Positions 7,411 through 13,858 of a stretch of DNA of 20,663 bases are shown here, piece by piece. The position numbers and the translations under genes are program-made. The notes under the pieces are model-generated. The model did no database searches. It had not been told where the DNA came from and was given only the letters and a program-made list of their open reading frames with translations. The stretch covers positions 1 to 20,663 of the forward strand of contig QQSA01000086.1 of the NCBI GenBank assembly GCA_003602535.1, written 5' to 3'. The stretch comes from Candidatus Poseidoniales archaeon (GTDB lineage: Archaea; Thermoplasmatota; Poseidoniia; Poseidoniales; Poseidoniaceae). Position 1 is the first letter of the stretch. Every line of letters starts with the position of its first letter.

Positions 7411-8061
7411 ATGGGTGTCGTGAAGCTCGACGCTTATGTTTTGATACTAAGGGGTAAGGATTCATTATCATTGATTGATGGTTTATCGACAAACAAAATT
7501 GAAGGTTCATGCTCTACTGTTTTTACAACTGCAATTGCTAAAATTATCGACATGGTAGACATAATTGTAAAGGATGATTTTGTAGCAATGATCGGATATA
7601 ATCCTTACAAACAAAATATTATCCAACACATCTCTCAAAGAATTTTGAATCAAGACGTAAGTATTGGAGATGCATCCTCAACAAATAATGTCTTTCTATC
7701 GACTGAAAAAATAGATTTGCCGGAATCGGTTACTGTAAGTAAAACATTCCGAGGTTGGTTGATTGTCGCACCCAATAGTATCGAGATTAACGCTGACATG
7801 ACTGAAAAAGAATTTGATGAATATAGGGTAGAAAACATGATTCCTATGCAAGGCAAAGAAATCACTCCAGACCATCATCCTTTAGCATGTGGATTGGGAC
7901 ATTTAGTTCATGACTCTAAAGGATGTTACATAGGACAAGAAATTCTAGCTAGAATGCGAAGCCGCAACAAACAAGGTAAGAAATTGTATAGAATTCCAAA
8001 TCCCATTGACGATGCTACAACAGTTGGAGAATCAAATTCACTTACAATACGAAGAGTTTGA
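7411..8061 (+). CDS. ygfZ: YgfZ/IBA57-like folate-binding-fold protein for Fe-S cluster maturation (short form)
   Basis: The 216-residue protein has the GcvT-like fold signature of YgfZ: an N-terminal strand-helix region 'LILRGKDSLSLIDGLSTNKI' and the diagnostic motif 'KGCYIGQE' at residues 170-177, with Cys172 as the essential cysteine of the family. YgfZ and IBA57 support maturation or repair of [4Fe-4S] proteins, probably with a folate. It is much shorter than the roughly 326 residues of E. coli YgfZ, and the chain stops about 40 residues after the motif, so most of the C-terminal barrel domain is missing. ATG at 7411 is preferred; in-frame TTG at 7396, overlapping the previous stop, and GTG at 7402 are alternatives that add 5 or 3 residues. 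It directly follows the A-type carrier gene, the expected partner. Confidence 0.85.
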   Translation: MGVVKLDAYVLILRGKDSLSLIDGLSTNKIEGSCSTVFTTAIAKIIDMVDIIVKDDFVAMIGYNPYKQNIIQHISQRILNQDVSIGDASSTNNVFLSTEKIDLPESVTVSKTFRGWLIVAPNSIEINADMTEKEFDEYRVENMIPMQGKEITPDHHPLACGLGHLVHDSKGCYIGQEILARMRSRNKQGKKLYRIPNPIDDATTVGESNSLTIRRV

Positions 8062-8119
8062 TTCTTGAGGAAATCTCATAGCATTATGTGAATGAAAACC
8101 ACCTTGGAACGAAGCAATC

Positions 8120-8134
8120 AATAAGCGCCTTATT
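8120..8134 (+). repeat. Perfect short inverted repeat in the GST leader
   Basis: AATAAG at 8120-8125 and CTTATT at 8129-8134 are exact reverse complements with a 3-base spacer, ending 11 bases before the ATG of the glutathione S-transferase gene. The 84-base gap from 8062 to 8145 has no other gene. Position suggests an operator or hairpin near the transcription or translation start; this is inference. Confidence 0.4.
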
Positions 8135-8145
8135 CTGGCCGAAAT

Positions 8146-8811
8146 ATGAACAGATTGGTGTATTTCCCTGTACCCGGAAGAGCTGAAGCAAGTCGTGTCG
8201 CACTAGAATTATCAGGGCTTGAATGGGAAGATGTAGAAGTTGATGGAGATACATTCGGTCAAATGAAATCTAATGGTGACTTACCTTGGAATATGTTGCC
8301 TATTTTACAAACAGCCAATGGAACAATAGCTGAATCATCTGCAATCCTCAGGTATGCTGGGAAATTTTCAGGACTGGTACCTGAAGATGAATATGAAGCG
8401 GCTAAGGCTGATGAATTCATAGATGGGATGGGACCTCTTGCTAGAGTATTAGATACCACTTTTGGAATTAGTGATGTAGAGGAAAGAATCGCTCTAAGAA
8501 AATCCTTATTCGAAGTTGGTGGAAAGGGAGCTGAAAATTTACAACTATTAGAAAACAAACTTGGTGAATCAGAAACTGGTTGGGCTGCAAATACGACTAA
8601 TATGAGCATTGCAGATTTGAAATTATTCACAGAATTATTTGCCCTATTCTCAGGTAATTATGACGGAATAGAAGCTGATGTAATATCGAGATATCCTAAC
8701 CTCATGAATTATCACAGCAAGGTTGCAAATGAAGATAGAATTTTGAATCACTACAGTGGAATTTCCAAAGACGATATTAGATGGACTTTCTTGCCAGGTG
8801 CATTTTCTTGA
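8146..8811 (+). CDS. Glutathione S-transferase family protein (sigma/PGDS-like)
   Basis: The 221-residue protein has the full two-domain GST length. The N-terminal thioredoxin domain begins 'MNRLVYFPVPGRAEASRVAL', with Tyr6 at the catalytic tyrosine position and the GRAE phrase typical of sigma, mu and alpha-like GSTs. Pro52 in 'WNMLPIL' is the cis-proline and 'AESSAILRY' (Glu63, Ser64) is the motif that binds the gamma-glutamyl group. The all-helical C-terminal domain runs from about residue 82, with 'TNMSIADLKLFTEL' matching the conserved N-capping 'S.AD' motif. No ribosome-binding sequence is obvious and an inverted repeat lies upstream. Most archaea lack glutathione, so the thiol substrate is uncertain and the gene is a candidate for lateral transfer from a eukaryote or bacterium. 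It is convergent with mdh across 27 bases. Confidence 0.88.
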   Translation: MNRLVYFPVPGRAEASRVALELSGLEWEDVEVDGDTFGQMKSNGDLPWNMLPILQTANGTIAESSAILRYAGKFSGLVPEDEYEAAKADEFIDGMGPLARVLDTTFGISDVEERIALRKSLFEVGGKGAENLQLLENKLGESETGWAANTTNMSIADLKLFTELFALFSGNYDGIEADVISRYPNLMNYHSKVANEDRILNHYSGISKDDIRWTFLPGAFS

Positions 8812-8838
8812 ATGCGATTAAACATGTTAAATCATGAA

Positions 8839-9777
8839 TTAATATCCAAGAATATCTTTTAATTGGCCTTTGTAAAAGTTAGCTGAACCCTGAAGTGATT
8901 CAAGTTCTGAGTCTGAAAGATCTAATTCAAAAATAGTCTCAACACCATTGGCACCAAGAATACATGGCACACCAATGTATACATCTTCTAAACCATATTG
9001 GCCAGTTAGATGACATGATGCTGGAATGACTCTTCTTCGATCATTGAGAACTGCTTCAGCCATTATTGCAGCGGCAGAACCTGGTGCATAAAATGCAGAT
9101 CCTCTTTCAAGGAGCTTTACAATTTCTCCTCCACCGCCCGCTGTGCGAGCACTGATTGCTTCAATTCGATCTTCTGACATTAACTGGGTAATTGGTATCC
9201 CACCAACTGTAGTATAACGTGGAAGAGGGACCATGGTATCACCGTGTCCGCCAAGGACCATAGGAGATACATCTTCTTCTGCACAATTCAATTCCAAAGC
9301 GATAAAGTGAGCCATTCGAGCACTATCTAGAACACCTGCCTGACCAATTACTCGATTGGTGGGGAATCCTGTAACCTTCTGCATGTGATAAGTCATCAAA
9401 TCAAGCGGGTTTGTCACCATAATAATTGTAGCATCAGGAGCATGTCCTTTGATTCCAGTACCTACCTGCTGAACAATTTCTGCATTTTTGCCGATTAGAT
9501 CTTCTCTCGTCATACCTGGCTTACGAGGGAAACCGGATGTTACTACAATCACATCAGAGCCTGCAATATCTGCATAATCAGCAGTTCCAGTAATTGTTCC
9601 ATCATAATTTAGAACATTGCTATTCTGACTCATGTCAAGTGCTTTGCCTTTAGCAAAACCTTCGAAAATATCTAGCAGCACTATATCTGCAATTTTCATT
9701 TGTGCTAAGACAAAAGCACAAGTCGCTCCAACATTTCCTGCTCCGATTACTGCAATTTTTCTACGCCCGGTTGCCAT
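8839..9777 (-). CDS. mdh: Malate dehydrogenase (LDH-like type, NAD-dependent)
   Basis: The 312-residue enzyme oxidises malate to oxaloacetate with NAD+ in the citric acid cycle. Visible are the Rossmann loop 'GAGNVG' at 12-17, Asp36 at the end of the second strand (NAD preference), the active-site loop 'GFPRKPGMTRED' with Arg85, which selects malate over lactate, and Arg91, then 'VLDSARM' with Asp151 and Arg154, and the catalytic His178 in 'GGHGDTMVPL'. Length and motifs are complete and fit the tetrameric LDH-like MDH group of archaea and many bacteria. GGAG lies about 10 bases before the ATG at 9777. It is divergent from the transhydrogenase operon, which would use the NADH it makes. Confidence 0.96.
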   Translation of the reverse strand: MATGRRKIAVIGAGNVGATCAFVLAQMKIADIVLLDIFEGFAKGKALDMSQNSNVLNYDGTITGTADYADIAGSDVIVVTSGFPRKPGMTREDLIGKNAEIVQQVGTGIKGHAPDATIIMVTNPLDLMTYHMQKVTGFPTNRVIGQAGVLDSARMAHFIALELNCAEEDVSPMVLGGHGDTMVPLPRYTTVGGIPITQLMSEDRIEAISARTAGGGGEIVKLLERGSAFYAPGSAAAIMAEAVLNDRRRVIPASCHLTGQYGLEDVYIGVPCILGANGVETIFELDLSDSELESLQGSANFYKGQLKDILGY

Positions 9778-9935
9778 TTAGAACACTCCGATATCCAACC
9801 CCAGTCAAACGACCTCCATAAGCATAGGCGGTGTATTTTGGAACACCGAATTGACAGATTGCGACCGAGTCGTTCAAGAACCGGATATCATTGGGGTCAA
9901 ATATCGAGTGTTATTTACACACGCGAGGTGGAATC
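9778..9935. promoter_or_regulatory. Divergent regulatory region between mdh and the pnt operon
   Basis: This 158-base gap must hold the promoters of both mdh (-) and pntAA (+). It contains the inverted repeat CGGTGT (9829-9834) / ACACCG (9843-9848) with an 8-base spacer near its middle, a possible operator. Read in each gene's own direction, similar strings occur upstream of both: ATATCGGAGTGTT just before mdh and ATATCGAGTGTT around 9901-9912 before pntAA. GAGGTGG at 9925-9931 is a strong ribosome-binding sequence that fixes the pntAA start at ATG 9936 rather than the upstream in-frame TTG at 9891. Confidence 0.55.
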
Positions 9936-11099
9936 ATGAAGATTGGAGTCCCTATGGAACCTGAAGGCGAAACACGTGTTGCAATCGTACCAGGTAGCAT
10001 GAAAAAGTTGATGAAAGCTGGATTTGAAGTTGTCATCCAAAAAGGAGCAGGTATTGCTGCCAACTATTCTGACAGTGAATATGAAGATGCAGGAGCAACA
10101 ATTGGTAGTAGAGATGAAGTTCTTTCATGTGAAATCTTAATTTCAATTCGAATTCCTGAAGCAAATGAATTGTCAAAGGGTCAAATTGTTGCATGTGTAG
10201 CTGATCCATTTAGACATCCAGAGAAAGTACAGGCATGTATTGATGGCAAGGTAACACTCCTAAGTATGGATATGATTCCGAGAAGACTATCTCGTGCTCA
10301 ATCGATGGATGTTAATTCTAGTCAAGACAATCTAGCTGGATACAAGGCAGTATTGCTAGGTGCATCTCAAGTTCCTCGAGGTATCCCAATGATGACAACG
10401 TCTGCAGGAACCGTCAGACCTGCCAAAGTAGTCATAATGGGTTCAGGTGTTGCTGGACTACAAGCTATTGCAACAGCAAAGAGAATAGGTGCAGTAGTTT
10501 ATGCATCCGATGTCCGAAAATCAGCTGCAGAGCAAATTGAATCGGTTGGTGGACGATTTATTGAAGTTGACGGAATGGATGATTTTGAGGATGAAGCAGG
10601 ATATGCTAAACCATTGACACCTGAATTTATTCAGAAGGTAAATGATACAGTTTGTGAAGTTGCTAGCGATGCAGATATTATCGTTACAACCGCTCGAATA
10701 TTTGGAAGACCTGCTCCAATCACTGTACCTGCTTCAGCTGTTAAGAATTTCAAATCCGGAGCAGTTGTTGTCGATATGAATGCCGATGTGGGTGGTAATT
10801 GTGAACTAACCAAACCTGGTGAAGTTCATACTACCGACAATGGGGTTATCATTGTAGGAACATCAAATCTACCTGGTACATTAGCAAATACTGCATCTAT
10901 GTTATACTCAAACAACTTGACAACTTTCATTACCAGTTTAGTTGACAAGGAAAATGGATTCCAAATATCTGAAGATGATGATGTTCTAGTTGGCGCACCG
11001 GAAGGAAATGATTTCCATGTCCCAGGAATGGGAGGAGTGCTGATTTGCAAGGATGGAGAAATGCATCCAAAGCAGACTCGACTAGGAGGTGTTCTGTGA
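9936..11099 (+). CDS. pntAA: NAD(P) transhydrogenase subunit alpha part 1 (domain I, NAD-binding)
   Basis: The 387-residue soluble domain I binds NAD(H) and passes hydride to NADP in domain III. It opens 'MKIGVPMEPEGETRVAIVPG', the alanine-dehydrogenase/PntA signature, and has 'SRAQSMD' at 119-125, the Rossmann loop 'GSGVAGLQAIATAKRIGA' from 169 and Asp192 in 'SDVRK', which favours NAD. There is no membrane segment, as expected for the split three-subunit form known from Rhodospirillum rubrum. The start is set by a GAGGTGG ribosome-binding sequence. The TGA overlaps the next ATG by one base, and AGGAGGTG at 11084-11091 serves that gene. Confidence 0.95.
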   Translation: MKIGVPMEPEGETRVAIVPGSMKKLMKAGFEVVIQKGAGIAANYSDSEYEDAGATIGSRDEVLSCEILISIRIPEANELSKGQIVACVADPFRHPEKVQACIDGKVTLLSMDMIPRRLSRAQSMDVNSSQDNLAGYKAVLLGASQVPRGIPMMTTSAGTVRPAKVVIMGSGVAGLQAIATAKRIGAVVYASDVRKSAAEQIESVGGRFIEVDGMDDFEDEAGYAKPLTPEFIQKVNDTVCEVASDADIIVTTARIFGRPAPITVPASAVKNFKSGAVVVDMNADVGGNCELTKPGEVHTTDNGVIIVGTSNLPGTLANTASMLYSNNLTTFITSLVDKENGFQISEDDDVLVGAPEGNDFHVPGMGGVLICKDGEMHPKQTRLGGVL

Positions 11100-11407
11100 T
11101 GACTCCAGAAATGTTAATTGGTTCAATTACTCTGTTTGTACTATCGATTTTCCTTGGTGTAGAATTAATCACCAAAGTTCCAGCAATGCTACACACCCCT
11201 CTGATGAGTGGTGCAAATGCAATTTCTGGAATCAGTGTTGTGGGCGCACTACTAGGCGCAAATGTCGCATATGATGGTGGTCAAACTGTAGTTTCTGGAA
11301 TCCTAGCATTTGTCGCATTGGTATTAGCAATGATCAACGTAGTTGGTGGTTTCGCAGTTACTAATAGAATGTTGAATATGATTGCTGGAAAGAAGAGAGG
11401 TGCTTGA
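11099..11407 (+). CDS. pntAB: NAD(P) transhydrogenase subunit alpha part 2 (membrane domain II, N-terminal helices)
   Basis: The 102-residue membrane protein has three hydrophobic helices, with 'LGVELITKVPAMLHTPLMSG' and 'NAISGI' matching the conserved PntAB core that, with PntB, forms the proton channel. It ends in a basic 'GKKRGA' tail. The start is ATG 11099, overlapping the pntAA stop (TGATG) and preceded by a strong AGGAGGTG; the longer in-frame extension upstream is inside pntAA and is not used. It is separated from pntB by a single base. Confidence 0.95.
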   Translation: MTPEMLIGSITLFVLSIFLGVELITKVPAMLHTPLMSGANAISGISVVGALLGANVAYDGGQTVVSGILAFVALVLAMINVVGGFAVTNRMLNMIAGKKRGA

Positions 11408-11408
11408 T

Positions 11409-12830
11409 ATGTTCGAAGATTGGGTTTCATTCGGATATTTACTATCAGCTGTTCTGTTTGTCATCGGCCTCAAAAAACTAGGTCACCCGAGGACTGCTCC
11501 TAAAGGCAACCAATATGGTATGATGGGAATGGGAGTTGCCGTCATTACAACTATTATCGACATGCATCTCATGCCCGGAGGTATAGTTGGTTGGACAATT
11601 ATCGGAGCAGGTATTCTTATCGGTTCAATTATCGGATATATTATGGCAGTCAAGGTAGAAATGACTGGAATGCCAGAAATGGTAGCACTGTTCAATGGTT
11701 TTGGCGGTGCTGCTTCAGCACTTGTGGCTCTTTCAGAGACATGGAAATGGATTGAAACTACATCTCCTGAAGCTGGATTAGAAACAACCGTTACCGTGGT
11801 TGCTGCTGGATTATCTGCATTGGTAGGATGGATGACACTTACCGGGTCACTGCTTGCGATGTACAAACTAAAAGGTGGTATCGAAGTGTTCGGAAAGTGG
11901 ATAAGAACTCCAACATGGGGGCCAGCATGGCTAAACCCAGTCAAGGGATTGCTATTCATATCAGTTCTAGCATTGATTTACCTTTCAATCGAAGACCCAA
12001 CTAACACTGATTATCTTTGGGCTATAATTGGAATATCTTGCGTATTGGGAATCATACTGGTTCTTCCAATCGGTGGTGCAGACATGCCAGTTGTAGTAAG
12101 TCTGCTAAATTCATTGTCAGGAATTGCTGCAGCATTCACAGGTTTCATCATAAACAACAGTGTTCTAATTGTAGCCGGAAGCCTTGTTGGAGCATCGGGA
12201 CTTATTCTGACAGTAATCATGTGTAAAGCAATGAACAGACAATTGATCGATGTATTGTTCAAATCATTTGGTGGTAGCGAGAAGCAAGAGCTTACCCGTA
12301 CGAAAGTTGGTAGCGATGCTGATGAAGTTGCAATGATGGCTGATGGTGCACAGAAGATTATCATCGTACCAGGTTATGGAATGGCTGTGAGTCAATGCCA
12401 GCACCAAGTGAAAGAATTTGCAGACTTAATGGCTGACAAGTTTGACACAGAGATCAAGTATGCTATTCACCCAGTTGCAGGAAGAATGCCAGGTCACATG
12501 AACGTACTACTAGCAGAAGCAAACGTGCCTTACGAGCAACTCATCGAGATGGACGAAATCAACTCTGAGTTCTCTGAATGTGACATGGCAATTGTCATCG
12601 GAGCAAATGACACCTGTAACCCAGCTGCAAGAACCGGCGAGGGCCCTCTTGCTGGAATGCCAATTATTGATGCTGACCAGGCCAGAACTGTAGTCATCAT
12701 CAAGAGAAGTTTGTCTGTCGGTTATGCAGGCGTTGATAACGACTTATTCTATGAAGACAAAACTATGATGTTGTTCGGTGATGGTAAAGCAATGATGACC
12801 GATTTGAATAACGCAATCAAAGAATTGTAA
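11409..12830 (+). CDS. pntB: NAD(P) transhydrogenase subunit beta (membrane domain II and NADP-binding domain III)
   Basis: The 473-residue subunit has about eight or nine transmembrane helices in the first 300 residues, including 'GGADMPVVVSLLNSLSGIAA', then the cytosolic NADP(H)-binding domain III from about residue 315. That domain shows 'IIIVPGYGMAVSQCQHQVKE', 'YAIHPVAGRMPGHMNVLLAE', 'IGANDTCNPAA' and 'IIKRSLSVGYAGVDNDLF', all signature motifs. With PntAA and PntAB it couples proton re-entry to NADPH formation from NADH. ATG 11409 is chosen because GAGAGGTG lies just before it and the alternative upstream start lies within pntAB. Length and motifs are complete. Confidence 0.96.
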   Translation: MFEDWVSFGYLLSAVLFVIGLKKLGHPRTAPKGNQYGMMGMGVAVITTIIDMHLMPGGIVGWTIIGAGILIGSIIGYIMAVKVEMTGMPEMVALFNGFGGAASALVALSETWKWIETTSPEAGLETTVTVVAAGLSALVGWMTLTGSLLAMYKLKGGIEVFGKWIRTPTWGPAWLNPVKGLLFISVLALIYLSIEDPTNTDYLWAIIGISCVLGIILVLPIGGADMPVVVSLLNSLSGIAAAFTGFIINNSVLIVAGSLVGASGLILTVIMCKAMNRQLIDVLFKSFGGSEKQELTRTKVGSDADEVAMMADGAQKIIIVPGYGMAVSQCQHQVKEFADLMADKFDTEIKYAIHPVAGRMPGHMNVLLAEANVPYEQLIEMDEINSEFSECDMAIVIGANDTCNPAARTGEGPLAGMPIIDADQARTVVIIKRSLSVGYAGVDNDLFYEDKTMMLFGDGKAMMTDLNNAIKEL

Positions 12831-12836
12831 TTTTTT
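12831..12836 (+). terminator. Poly-T tract after pntB, possible archaeal terminator
   Basis: Six T residues begin immediately after the pntB stop codon. Archaeal RNA polymerase commonly stops at such U-tracts without a hairpin. The tract is short, so readthrough into the next operon is possible. Confidence 0.45.
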
Positions 12837-12910
12837 CATCGTTATACCGCCCCTTTAGGGGCGGCAAGAGGTGACAATGTTCAATAGGGAACCACAGGTG
12901 GCCCTAGATA
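12837..12910 (+). promoter_or_regulatory. Leader of the CxCH-TatC operon with two potential hairpins and a small upstream ORF
   Basis: CCGCCCC (12847-12853) and GGGGCGG (12858-12864) form a perfect 7-bp GC stem with a TTTA loop, striking in AT-rich surroundings. It lacks a following T-run, so it is not a bacterial-type terminator for pntB. A second fold, AGGG (12886-12889) with CCCT (12902-12905) enclosing CCA/TGG, covers the AGGTGG ribosome-binding sequence of the gene at 12911. A 14-codon frame (12877-12921) preceded by GAGGTGA overlaps that start. Translational control is inferred, not shown. Confidence 0.4.
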
Positions 12911-13858
12911 ATGTCCCGTAGGCTCGTCTTCCTGCTGGTTTCTACCTTGGCCCTTCTTCTTGTGGCTCCAGCATATGGAAACTCCTTAGGGCCACCTTGG
13001 GAACACAACAACAGAATTGTTCCCGAAGAAGGATGTTCATGTCACGGAGCCGGAGGGTCACCATCTTCTGAAGTTATACTTTCCATTAGTGGTGTCCCAA
13101 GGGCATATGTAGCTGATGAAACATACAACTTCACGATTAGTTTGATTCACGCTTCTTACACAACAGGCGGCTACATGATTTGGGATTATGGATCAGGTAC
13201 ATTCACACCAGGAGACGGTTCAAAGGTCGTTGCAAATTCAAGTGGAGCATTATCACATGATGCACCAGGTAATGATTGGTTAATTGAGTGGACAGCCCCT
13301 TCAGAAGATGTCGGAGACATCCACTTTTCACTAGCAGGTAATGCAGTGGATGGCAGTGGACTACCTGATGCTGGAGATCACTGGACTACGCTATCATTCA
13401 CGGTTAGTGCGCCAGGCACTGCTACTCCAGATGCAGACCCAAGTTTGCGAACAATAAGTGTGGGAGACTATGATTCATTGTTTGGTCAAAAGAGTGACGA
13501 GCAAATAGAGGCTGAGAAACAGGCTGAAATGGCTGATCAGTACTTTACTCAAGGAAACTTATACTTCTGGACTACACTTTCAATACTAATAGTAGCAGCA
13601 GTAATTCAAGGAGAATTCTATGAAAGAAGATTTGGAGGAGGACCACCTCACCTTGATATGAAACTAGCAGTGCCACAAGGCATTAGACGCGGAGTAGTCA
13701 CCTTGGGCCTTGCGATCGGCTTTGGTTGGGCAGTCGATAGTGAACTTCCTTGGGGATACACTCTAGTCATAGCAATGTGCATGCTTTGGGGTATTTACGG
13801 AGTATACCGTACAGTAATTCAAGCACGTGCAGTGGCACAACCTATGGATATGGTATGA
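12911..13858 (+). CDS. Secreted/membrane protein with CxCH motif and Reeler-like (choice-of-anchor V type) domain
   Basis: The 315-residue protein has a signal peptide (residues 1-23, cleavage likely near 'APAYG'), then 'EEGCSCHGAGG' with Cys42, Cys44 and His45. In related bacterial and archaeal proteins this position usually holds a CxxCH heme c motif followed by a Reeler-like beta domain. Here residues about 52-166 fit that domain: 'TGGYMIWDYGSG', 'LSHDAPGNDWLIEWTAP' and 'IHFSLAGNAVDGSG' are typical. The spacing is one residue short (CxCH), so covalent heme is uncertain. Two or three membrane helices follow (about 217-235, 261-275 and 281-300). It is probably a membrane-anchored extracytoplasmic redox or binding protein. 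Its stop overlaps the TatC-like ATG by 4 bases (ATGA), so the two are translationally coupled. Confidence 0.75.
   Translation: MSRRLVFLLVSTLALLLVAPAYGNSLGPPWEHNNRIVPEEGCSCHGAGGSPSSEVILSISGVPRAYVADETYNFTISLIHASYTTGGYMIWDYGSGTFTPGDGSKVVANSSGALSHDAPGNDWLIEWTAPSEDVGDIHFSLAGNAVDGSGLPDAGDHWTTLSFTVSAPGTATPDADPSLRTISVGDYDSLFGQKSDEQIEAEKQAEMADQYFTQGNLYFWTTLSILIVAAVIQGEFYERRFGGGPPHLDMKLAVPQGIRRGVVTLGLAIGFGWAVDSELPWGYTLVIAMCMLWGIYGVYRTVIQARAVAQPMDMV

Noticed and set aside
12847..12864. Intrinsic bacterial-type terminator for pntB
   Set aside because: The GC stem is followed by CAAGAGG and not by a T-run; the T-run lies before it, so the archaeal poly-T signal is the better candidate.
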